A stretch of 64,000 nucleotides of DNA from Monosiga brevicollis MX1 (lineage: Eukaryota > Opisthokonta > Choanoflagellata > Craspedida > Salpingoecidae), in the NCBI RefSeq assembly GCF_000002865.3, contig NW_001865041.1:1409850-1473849 (forward strand). Direction: 5' to 3'. Below the pieces are notes generated by a model. It did no database searches, was not told the DNA's origin, and saw nothing but the letters and a program-made list of their open reading frames with translations. The first letter of the stretch is position 1, and the number at the start of each line of letters is the position of its first letter. This document shows, piece after piece, positions 46,101 through 58,100 of the stretch. The translations under genes were made by a program, and so were the position numbers.

Positions 46101-49100
46101 GCACTGCCATTACCTACGTCACCATCAATGGCATCAACGCCTCTGCGATTGAGTTTGCCAATCAAACAGTGGTCGTGGTCGTCGCTGGCTACTCGCCAAC
46201 TGCTACGGCTGCCGGTGATGTGCTTGTGGTAGCCGACTCAGGTGCAGAGGTCACTGAACAGGCAGCGTTTACGTACGTGAGTGCGGCCGTCATCACCGCG
46301 GTGCAACCACCAGGTCTTCAAATTGGCAAGCGCATCACAATTACTGGCACCAACCTGTTCTCTGGAGCCTCCAACATTTCCCGTGTATCTATCGACAACC
46401 AGGATGTGCAGACGATTCTTTCCATTTCCTCGACTGAAATCGTCATTCGATCCCCGGCAGGGCTTGAGGGCAGTGCCGCTACTGTGCGTATCGAAGCAAC
46501 CTCAGGTGCCTTTGTTGAGGCAGCTGCTCTTGCAAGTTTTGAGGCCCCAAGCACAATTACTTCAGTGACACCCCTTCGTGGCATGAACGGCACGTCGGTG
46601 ACCGTTCTTGGTACTCACCTTTTTGGTGTTAGCAATGGGACAACCATTACCGTGGCGACGCTCGCTGATGTGGATGCTCGGGTTCAATTCGAAAACCAAA
46701 GCATGGTCATCTTGCTCGCAGGTGAAGGGGCTTCTTTAAATGGGTCAATCACACTCGAGGCTGACTCGGGTGCACGGGTCGTAGCGACTGACACCTTTGA
46801 ATATGTGGCCACTCCCGAGATTGTGGCGATTTCTCCTGCCTCGGGTGTAACGGGAACGCGTGTGACGTTGAGTGGAGTAGAGCTTCTGGGTGGCAGTGAG
46901 GTGAGCCCCACTGTGGAGCTCGCTGGTCTCTCAGCACGCGTACTCTCTTTTAATGCGACCAGCATCGTGCTTGAGGCAGGTGCCGGCGTTCTTGAATCGG
47001 GCGTCGCTGTCATTCGTTCAGCCAATGGGGGCGTCATCCACTCAGATCCGAGTGTCAACTTTACTTTCGTGAACAGCTCAGAGATCATGAGTGTTACCCC
47101 TTTGAGTGGCCAAGGCGGTGTATTGGTCACCATTCAGGGCACTGCCATGCTGGCAGGAGGCTCAAGTATCGCCAGCGTACAGTTGGCTGGGATTGCTGCC
47201 ACCATCCTGCCGGGAGCTGCAAACGACACTTACATCATCGTGTCAGCTGGTCCCAACCCCACAGGCAATGCGACCAATGGGTCGGTGATAGTTACCAGTG
47301 ACAACGGCGCAGTCACCTCCTTTGAAACTTTTTTCTATCTGCAGGTATGTTCTTGGTGGAATTTTGCATGATTGCTTCTACAGCGGTTACCAACACCCGT
47401 TTTTCTGGATTGACCTGCTGTGTGTGTGAGTAGAGCGGCGTGATATCTTTGGTGGAGCCCGCATCCGGTCAGGTTGGGACCTACGTCACCATAAGTGGCC
47501 GTGATCTAACCGCAGGAGGAAGCAATATTGTCAATGCTACGGTGGGAGGGTTCGAAGCGAGCGTCATCGCCCAGAATGACACCCTGGTGATACTTCGCCT
47601 TGGCCAAGGCCCTGCGTTCTCGGGCGGCACAACGCAAGTCTCTTCTGAATTGCGCCTCATCAGCGACTTGAGCTCCTTTGTCGTCGCACCTGACCCCTTT
47701 GTTTACCTTGAGCCTGGCGAAGTCTTGCTCGTTGACAACCCGCGAGGACAGGGTGGACTGGAAATCAAGCTCTTTGGCACCAACTTGTGCGGCAATGGCG
47801 CCACTGACGTAGCGAACGCAACAATTGTCGGTGTTCCCGTGACAAGCGTTACTGCTGACCAGAACTGTCAAATTGTCACCTTGGTGGCAGCTTTCAACGA
47901 CATCGCAGCGGACGAAACAGGAGATATCGTGGTAGAGGGCGACACGGGTGCCGTCGTAACGGCGACCAACGCCTTTACCTATGTGCCACCCAGCGTGATT
48001 GAGTCCATTTCGCCGGACGTTGCGCGTGGCGGTGACCAGGTCACCATCACAGGCGTTAGCCTTTACGGCGGTGGTTCCAGCGTGGAATTCGTGACCTTTG
48101 CAGGCATTCCGGCGCTCATCGAATCTTTCAATCGCACGGTTATTATCGCAACTGTCGGCGAAGGCCCTCGTTCCGTGGACACGCACATTGGCGACGTTGC
48201 CATCACCACTGACGTGAATGTTGTCATCACCAAGGCGAACGGCTTTGCTTATAGCATGGTTACCGCCATCACCCCGGCGTATGGTCAACAAGGAACTTTG
48301 GTCACAATTCGTGGCCATGGATTATCAGGAGGCGGACTTGAGATTGTCGGCGTGAGTCTAATCAATATTGAGGCCACAATCAGAGCGGCCAACGATACGT
48401 TTATTCTGGTCGAAGCCGCGGCGCATTCAATCTCATCCGCTCAATCAGGCCTGGCCCGCATCACCTTGAATGATACTCGGACCGTGATTTCGGAAAGCGG
48501 GACATCAGCCCAATTCCAATATGAATTTCAGTATCGTCCCACCGGAAGGATCACGTCTGTCACCCCGGGCCGTGGGACCGGTGATTCAATTGTTACGATA
48601 TCTGGGACTCAGCTGTTTGGTCATGCCACTGCGTTGAACCAGGTTCTCTTCAACGAGACGGTCGTGGAAATATCAAACGCCACAGCCCCGAACACGAGTC
48701 AAATTGTAGTCGTTGCGCCGAATCACACTGCAGGCGTCGTCGACATTCGGGTTGAGGCTAGCTCCGGTGCCTACATCGCGCTTGAGAAAGCCTTTGAGTA
48801 TCTTGCACCTGCCAACATTGACAGCGTTGTGCCCAGCAGCATCCACGCGGGCACACGCGTCACCATTAGTGGTACTTCGCTCCTGGCGGGTGCTTCATCG
48901 CTCAGCAGCGTGACGCTTGCCGGTGTTGCTGTGGAATCTATTGTAAGTGCCACGGAGAGCTCAGTCGTGGCGGTTGCTGCAGCATCGCCCGCGGCGGTTG
49001 TGGGAGGCAATGCTGTGCTTGTTTCAAACAACGGGGCACAGGTGTCACTGGCCGGCGTTGTGGACTATGTCGCCCCCGGGGTCGTGACAAGCATTGAACC

Positions 49101-52100
49101 AGCGCGTGTCACGGCTGGAACACTAGTCACTATCGTCGGTACCACGCTGCTGGGTGGCTCTGCGGCTAACCCTCTGCCTACGGTAGAACTGGGTGGTCAT
49201 GTCGCGGCTGTGCAGTCAGCCAACGAGACAATGATTGTGGTGATTGCACCGACAGCGCCAGACGGCAGCAGTAACATCAGCATCATCGCTGCCAGTGGCG
49301 CTGAGGTAACCCATGGTGATGCCTTTTATGTGTATGTGTCTGCCCCGGTCGTGAGCCGGGTCGAGCCTGTGCAGGGCCAAGTGGGAACCATCATCACAAT
49401 CGTTGGTGAGCAGCTCTTCGGCGGCGCTGATGAAAAGCCGACAGCTGTGGTGATTGGCGGCACACCTGTGGCATCTATTGATAGCAACAGCAACAACACG
49501 CACGTTATTGTCACCTTGGCCGAGCCTGCAGTGATTGGACCAGCCAACATAAGCTTAACCAGCGCTAATGGCGCACCCATCGTTGAGAGTGACACGTCAC
49601 TCTTCACATATTTGGTGGCAGGTGAGATTACGAATGTGCAACCCGCCACGGGTACGCGCGGTACGCGTGTAGTTCTCGAGGGTACGAACTTGGACCTTGG
49701 CTCGACGGTGACGCGCGTGCTCCTGGGTGGTTCGGTCATCACGGACTTTGATGTGGCCGCGGGTGCTGGGCAAATTGTGCTTACGGCACCTGCCGGCACT
49801 GCCGGAGGTCCGGTCAGTGTGATTATTGAGACAGAACATGGGGCCACGGCAACTCTTGCATCCTCGTGGACGTTCGTGCCCGCTGGCGTTATCAGCAGCA
49901 TTGCCCCTGCCTCGGGTCAAGGCGGTGCCCTGGTGACAATCACCGGTACCTCTCTCCTGGGGGGCGCGAGCAATGTGAGCCACGTTCTGGTAGATGGTAT
50001 CAATGTAACACGCATTGAATCACTCAGTAACACGGAAATTGTGGTTGAGGTTGCTGTCCAACCAGCCGGAGATGTGACAGGTGTTGAAGGATCCGTACGC
50101 GTTGTTGCCGATTCTGGTGCTTTTGTGGAGTCACTGGGCTTTACATATACACCGGCGCCCATTGTGACCTCTGTCGAACCGCTGCAAGGTCAAAAGGGCA
50201 CGCGCGTGACCATTTCTGGAAGCAACTTACGTCAGGGTGCCAGTGCTGTATCAGCTGTGCTGCTGGCCGGGCGCTCGGCAACTGTCATCAGTGAAGACGA
50301 CAGTGAGGTGGTGGTTGAAGCACCTGATGGCACGGCGCTCGGACCATTGCCGGTTGCCGTGCAGGCCTCTTCGGGGGCTAGCGTTTTGAGTGACATTGCA
50401 ACCGCAAATTTCACCTTCTTGGAGCGTGGGGTCGTGAGCAACGTAGAGCCCAGCTCGGGTGGCCGCGGGTCGCGCGTGACCTTGAGTGGCACCAATCTTT
50501 TTGGTGGCGCTGCAGCCCAGCCGACCAGTGTGACCATTGGGGGCGTTGCGACCTCGATTGTGAGTGCAAACGATACAGTTGTAGTCGTCGTTGTAGGCAT
50601 TGTGCCGGCAGCCGATGGCGCTGCGGCTCTTGAAGTCGTGGGCAGCGCCGGTGCTGACATTGACGAGACGGTCACGTTTGAGTTCTTGACACCCGGGGTG
50701 CTAAATAGCGTGGCGCCTGCCATCGGTGTTTTTGGTACGCGCGTTACCTTGCAAGGCACTGACCTTCTGGGTGATGGCAATAGCGTGCTTGATGTGCTCT
50801 TGAATGGCGTCTCGGCGTGGGAAGTTGAATCCTCTTCCCAAACTGAGATTGTTGTGCGAGCGCCTTACAGTGCCACAGGCTCAGCTGCTCCGGGCGAGGT
50901 CCGCATTATTAGCGATACGGGTATTGTGACCACGCGTGCTTCAGCGTTCAGCTTTGGCAGCCCTCCTGTCATTGCCGGCAGCGACCCTGCTTCGGGCGTG
51001 AATGGCACTGAGGTTCTGATTTACGGAAGCCACCTCAAGGCTCACGGCACGGCACCACAAGAGGCGCAGTCAGTATCTCTGGCTGGCATTGCGGCCACCA
51101 TCGTGAGTGCCAACGATGTGTTTCTGCGTGTGGTGGCTGGTGATGGCGCGGCTGGCACAACCGGTCCAATCATCGTTGAAACGCTTTCAGGCGCCGTCAT
51201 TAATTCGAGCACTACAGGCATTACATTTACCTACGTTAGTGAGGCCAATGTAACGGCCGTACAGCCTGCCCAGGGCGCGTATCGTACTTTGGTGACGCTA
51301 CAGGGCGAGAGCTTGCTCCAGGGTGCTGCGCGTGTTACACGCGTGAGCATGGCTGGAGCATTGGCCACGGTCATGAGCTTCAATGATACGCAAATTGTGG
51401 TGCAAGCCGGCGTGCCTGCCAACGAGGATGAGATTACGGGTGATATTGTTGTCGAGTATGACACGGGTGCACGCCTTGTGGTCGATGATGGTTTTACCTA
51501 CGTAAGCTCGCCCACCATTACGGATGTTGTGCCAGCGCGTGGTGTAGAGAACACTCGAGTGACGATTAGTGGCGTGTCGTTGGGTGCTGGTGGTGAGGTG
51601 ATCGGTGTAACGCTCGCTGGCGTGGCGACAACGATTGAGAGTGCCGGCAATAGCACGTACTTGATCGTTCGTGCGGGAGCATCACCGGCTGCCGGTGGCC
51701 GCCTGGGCGCTGTGGTGATTACATCAAGCAATGGGGCACGTGTGGAACGAGCAGGTGGCTTCCGCTACGTGGCTACGCCTGTTGTTACGTCGGTGAGCCC
51801 GGCAGCCGGTATTCTTGGTACGCGCGTGACCATTCAAGGCACCAACCTCCTTGCTGGTGCCTCTACGTTGGAGGGCGTTAGCTTGGGTGGTGTGGACGTG
51901 CTTACCATTGTCAGCGTAAGCGATACGCAAGTGATTGTCGAAGCTGGCCATGGTCTTGCGGCCAGTGACGTGGATGTTGTGCTTACGAGTGTGGATGGTG
52001 GCAGCGTGACTGGCGCGGGTGCCTGGACTTACCTCACTCCCGGGGAAATTCAGGAGGTGCTACCGTCATATGGTGGCCGTGGCACTCGAGTTACGCTCAC

Positions 52101-55100
52101 AGGCGTCAGCTTGCTGGGGGGCACCAACACCACACTGACGGCAGCCAAACTAGGCTCCGTGCCCATCGAAATTGTCTTCCAGAATGATACGCAGGTTGTG
52201 CTTCGCCTTGAAGCCACCTCGGGCCAGCTGCCAGTGACGGGTAGCGTGTACGATGTGATCTTGGAAGCCAGCAGCGGTGCGCGCATCGTCAAGGAGGATG
52301 CCTTGTCGCTCAATGCCACGGGCGTCCTTCAAAGCGTTACACCGACCAGCGGTACGACGGGAACGCGAGTGACGCTGACGGGCACGGCACTTGTTGCTTC
52401 CGGCAGTGATCTCAGCTCAGTGACAATTGCTGGTGTCGCAACGACGGTGGAGTCGGCAAGCAGCACTGAGATAGTAATTCGACTACCTGCCGGTGTTGCG
52501 CCGACCTTTGGTGCTGCTATTGAGATCCTCTCGGCGTCGGGCAGCTACATTCGCAATGCCAGCGTCTTTAATCGGTTAGAGGACGGCGTGATTCGTAGCA
52601 TCTTACCCTCGTACGGCGCGTCTGGCTCTGTTGTCACTCTTTCAGGGTTCCGCCTGTTTGGTGGGGCGACCGGCGTTTCTTATGTGACATTGGCAGGTGT
52701 CAATGCCACCGTTCTTAGTTCAAGCAATGACGTGATCGTTGTTCGTGCAGAGCAAGGTCTCAGTGCTGGTTCGCCACCTTCGCCGGTTACTATTTTCGCA
52801 TCGAGCGGAGCCATTATTCACAATGCTTCAGATATTGCCTTTGAATATGTTGAGACCGCCGTGATTGCTAGTGTCACTCCTGCCAGCGCACGACCCGGTG
52901 CCATCGTGACAATTCATGGTAGCGCACTGTTGCGCGCTGGCACAGCGGCAAGTTTTGTGGAGGTCGGTGGCATCAATGCGAGTGAAATATTCAGTGCACA
53001 AAGCAACGACACTCGGGTTGTCGTGCGAATTGGTGACTTTGCCGGACCAGTTCCAACAGAGACCTCTGTTACGATTGCACTTGATTCTGGTGCATCGGTG
53101 ACGAGCCCTGCTGATGTGTTCGAGTATTTGGCCGCTGGAAACGTTACCAGTGTGCAACCACCATCGGGCCTCTCTGGTACTGTTGTTACGGTGACTGGAT
53201 TTGGCTTTTTCAGCGGTGGAACGGCCGTCTCCTCAATCGTATTGGGTGGTGTTGAAGTTGAAAGCTCATTTGCCAATGACACGATGCTCGTCTTCGTTGC
53301 TGGCGATGGTGTTACTGGCAACAGCAGCATCATTGTGACCAGTGATACCGGGGCAACTTTTGAGGCTGACAATGTGTATGAGTTTGTGGCTGACAGCGAG
53401 ATTGAGCTCATCGAGCCTGCGCGTGGTTCGTGGGGTGTTCGCGTAACGATCTCTGGTCGCAATTTCCATATCGGTGGCGCCAATGTTGATCAAGTTCTTC
53501 TTGGAGGTGTTGTTGCTTCTATCATCTCCCAAAGCACCACTCGGGTAATGGTCCGAGCTGGGCAAGCAGTGTCGACTGGTCTGGGCGACGTAGTGTTGGA
53601 GCTTGAAAATGGTGCTCGGCTGCGAAAGTCGCGTGCTTGGCTTGAGGAGCAACCAAGTGAAATCATTGCAATCTCACCATCGAACGGTACACAAGGCACT
53701 CGCCTGACGATTGCTGGTCAGCATCTTCTCGGCGAGACTGTTGCGGCCAACAACGACATTCAAACTGTCTTCCTTGGCGACATCGAAGTTGAACCAAGTT
53801 TTGTCAATTCGACCATGGTGGTTCTTCGTGTTCCCGCTCGGGCTGCAGGCATTGTTAATGTGACGCTGGAAACGACGCTGGGTGGGCTTAGCTTTGCATC
53901 TGAGGGGTTCACTTTCTTGGATTTGCCGAGCATTTCTGCGTTTACACCTGTAAACGGCCAGGCCCAAACGCGGGTGACTGTATCTGGTGTGAACCTGCTA
54001 GGCGGCGGTGTCACGCTAGCCTCAGCCACCTTGGCCGGTGTTGCCGCCACCCCCGTAGCGGGCTACAATGAATCTTCTATTATCCTGATTGTCCCTGACG
54101 CTCTTGGCTCAGGTCCGGTGCGAATCGAGGCCGACACTGGTGCATTCGTGCAATCTACGTCCAACTTTACATTCCTGGACCGTGGTAGCATAACCAATGT
54201 GCAGCCAGAGCGTGGCGTTGCCGGAACAACAGTCACCATCATTGGCACAGGCTTGCTGGGCGGTGGCACCAGTTTCGATATGATCAAACTGGCCAATGTT
54301 AGTGTCGCCACTATTCACGCCGGGAGCAACGACACGTACCTTGTTGTCGAGGCCGGCGATGCGTTTGGCGGCTTCGCTGGCTCGGTGCAAATTTATGCTG
54401 ATACAGGTGCTTTGGTTGAAGGCCAAACCTTTGAATATATCGAGGAAGGTGCAATCGCTTCAATTATTCCTGCAAGCGGTCGCTGGAACACCCTCATAAC
54501 CATCTTGGGAGAAGGCCTGCTGTCAGGCAGTGATCTTGCTCAGCTAACGCTGGCTGGTGTTGACGCGACACCAATTACATGGAATAATACTCAGATTGTG
54601 GCGCGTGCAGGCGTCGGTCCGGCTTCTGAGCTGACCGGCCAAGTGCGAATTGTAGCCACCACAGGTGCTACCGTGGTTGGCAACTCAAGCGTTGCCTTCA
54701 CCTATGTTTCCGAAGGGCGAATTGATGCCGTCTCTCCGAACAGTGGGCGCGCAGGCGTCGAAGTCGCTTTTGCCGGCGTCAATCTGTGCGGTGGTGGAAA
54801 CCGCATCGTGCAAGTTTTTCTTGCTGACTTTGAAGCCAACGTTTCGAGTGACTCGTGCAGCTTGCCAAAAGCAATTGTTGGCAACTTGAACACGCCGGGG
54901 GTCGGCAGCGTCCTTTTAGTGGCCGACACTGGTGCAAAGCTGGAGAAAGCCGCTGCCTGGACCCAACTGGGGGATGGTACTATTTCAGGCATAACTCCCA
55001 GCAAAGCCCAGAGCGGCGAAAGTGTGACCATTAGGGGCGATGCCATGTACACTGGCAGCATTAACGATGTCCGTGTTCGCCTGAGCGGCATCGATGCCGT

Positions 55101-58100
55101 CGTGCAGACATCACTGTCCAATTCCAGCTACATTATTGCAACAGTTCCAAACGGTCCCTCGAGCTTGGAAACTGCAACCGGTGATGTCATTGTGCAAACT
55201 AGCAGCCTGTTGGTGACGCGCTTGGTAAACGGCTTTACTTATTCGATCATGCGTAACTTTCAGCCCTCCTCTGGTATGGAGGGCACTCGGGTGACTGTCA
55301 CTGGCGTTGCACTCACCGGAAACGATGGAACGTTGGTTGGCGCGACGGTCAATGGCATCGCCGCTTTGATTGAACATCAAAACGATACTTTGGTGGTTCT
55401 TAAATTAGGTGCTCAAGCAACAGTCACGGATTTGAGTAGCACGGTGGTGTTTACAACAGCAACACAGACCGTGAGCAGTAGCAACGTTCCGGCATCGCTT
55501 CGAAAGAGCTTCACGTACAAGCCTCCCGGTGTAGTTGCTTCAGTCAATCCAGCAATTGGTCTTCCTGGCACTCGCATCACATTGGTGGGCACCAATATGT
55601 TTGGATATGGCTCTGCTTTGACTTCGGTGACCTTGGATGGTGCACCGGCTGTGGTCGTGGGATCCAGCAACACTAGTCATATTATTGTTGACGTTCCTGC
55701 AGGCGGCACCGGCGAATCTGACCTCATCATTACCTCGGATACCGGCGCAACGGTCAAGCGTGAGAGAGCCTTTGAGTATCTTGCACCTGCCAACATTGAC
55801 AGCGTTGTGCCCAGCAGCATCCACGCGGGCACACGCGTCACCATTAGTGGTACTTCGCTCCTGGCGGGTGCTTCATCGCTCAGCAGCGTGACGCTTGCCG
55901 GTGTTGCTGTGGAATCTATTGTAAGTGCCACGGAGAGCTCAGTCGTGGCGGTTGCTGCAGCATCGCCCGCGGCGGTTGTGGGAGGCAATGCTGTGCTTGT
56001 TTCAAACAACGGGGCACAGGTGTCACTGGCCGGCGTTGTGGACTATGTCGCCCCCGGGGTCGTGACAAGCATTGAACCAGCGCGTGTCACGGCTGGAACA
56101 CTAGTCACTATCGTCGGTACCACGCTGCTGGGTGGCTCTGCGGCTAACCCTCTGCCTACGGTAGAACTGGGTGGTCATGTCGCGGCTGTGCAGTCAGCCA
56201 ACGAGACAATGATTGTGGTGATTGCACCGACAGCGCCAGACGGCAGCAGTAACATCAGCATCATCGCTGCCAGTGGCGCTGAGGTAACCCATGGTGATGC
56301 CTTTTATGTGTATGTGTCTGCCCCGGTCGTGAGCCGGGTCGAGCCTGTGCAGGGCCAAGTGGGAACCATCATCACAATCGTTGGTGAGCAGCTCTTCGGC
56401 GGCGCTGATGAAAAGCCGACAGCTGTGGTGATTGGCGGCACACCTGTGGCATCTATTGATAGCAACAGCAACAACACGCACGTTATTGTCACCTTGGCCG
56501 AGCCTGCAGTGATTGGACCAGCCAACATAAGCTTAACCAGCGCTAATGGCGCACCCATCGTTGAGAGTGACACGTCACTCTTCACATATTTGGTGGCAGG
56601 TGAGATTACGAATGTGCAACCCGCCACGGGTACGCGCGGTACGCGTGTAGTTCTCGAGGGTACGAACTTGGACCTTGGCTCGACGGTGACGCGCGTGCTC
56701 CTGGGTGGTTCGGTCATCACGGACTTTGATGTGGCCGCGGGTGCTGGGCAAATTGTGCTTACGGCACCTGCCGGCACTGCCGGAGGTCCGGTCAGTGTGA
56801 TTATTGAGACAGAACATGGGGCCACGGCAACTCTTGCATCCTCGTGGACGTTCGTGCCCGCTGGCGTTATCAGCAGCATTGCCCCTGCCTCGGGTCAAGG
56901 CGGTGCCCTGGTGACAATCACCGGTACCTCTCTCCTGGGGGGCGCGAGCAATGTGAGCCACGTTCTGGTAGATGGTATCAATGTAACACGCATTGAATCA
57001 CTCAGTAACACGGAAATTGTGGTTGAGGTTGCTGTCCAACCAGCCGGAGATGTGACAGGTGTTGAAAGATCCGTACGCGTTGTTGCCGATTCTGGTGCTT
57101 TTGTGGAGTCACTGGGCTTTACATATACACCGGCGCCCATTGTGACCTCTGTCGAACCGCTGCAAGGTCAGAAGGGCACGCGCGTGACCATTTCTGGAAG
57201 CAACTTACGTCAGGGTGCCAGTGCTGTATCAGCTGTGCTGCTGGCCGGGCGCTCGGCAACTGTCATCAGTGAAGACGACAGTGAGGTGGTGGTTGAAGCA
57301 CCTGATGGCACGGCGCTCGGACCATTGCCGGTTGCCGTGCAGGCCTCTTCGGGGGCTAGCGTTTTGAGTGACATTGCAACCGCAAATTTCACCTTCTTGG
57401 AGCGTGGGGTCGTGAGCAACGTAGAGCCCAGCTCGGGTGGCCGCGGGTCGCGCGTGACCTTGAGTGGCACCAATCTTTTTGGTGGCGCTGCAGCCCAGCC
57501 GACCAGTGTGACCATTGGGGGCGTTGCGACCTCGATTGTGAGTGCAAACGATACAGTTGTAGTCGTCGTTGTAGGCATTGTGCCGGCAGCCGATGGCGCT
57601 GCGGCTCTTGAAGTCGTGGGCAGCGCCGGTGCTGACATTGACGAGACGGTCACGTTTGAGTTCTTGACACCCGGGGTGCTAAATAGCGTGGCGCCTGCCA
57701 TCGGTGTTTTTGGTACGCGCGTTACCTTGCAAGGCACTGACCTTCTGGGTGATGGCAATAGCGTGCTTGATGTGCTCTTGAATGGCGTCTCGGCGTGGGA
57801 AGTTGAATCCTCTTCCCAAACTGAGATTGTTGTGCGAGCGCCTTACAGTGCCACAGGCTCAGCTGCTCCGGGCGAGGTCCGCATTATTAGCGATACGGGT
57901 ATTGTGACCACGCGTGCTTCAGCGTTCAGCTTTGGCAGCCCTCCTGTCATTGCCGGCAGCGACCCTGCTTCGGGCGTGAATGGCACTGAGGTTCTGATTT
58001 ACGGAAGCCACCTCAAGGCTCACGGCACGGCACCACAAGAGGCGCAGTCAGTATCTCTGGCTGGCATTGCGGCCACCATCGTGAGTGCCAACGATGTGTT

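Noticed and set aside
49326-56879. Paired identical minus-strand frames of 75-191 codons inside the giant exon (for example 49326-49901 and 56304-56879)
   Set aside because: They are antisense shadows of IPT coding sequence; they come in identical pairs only because blocks A and B are copies.
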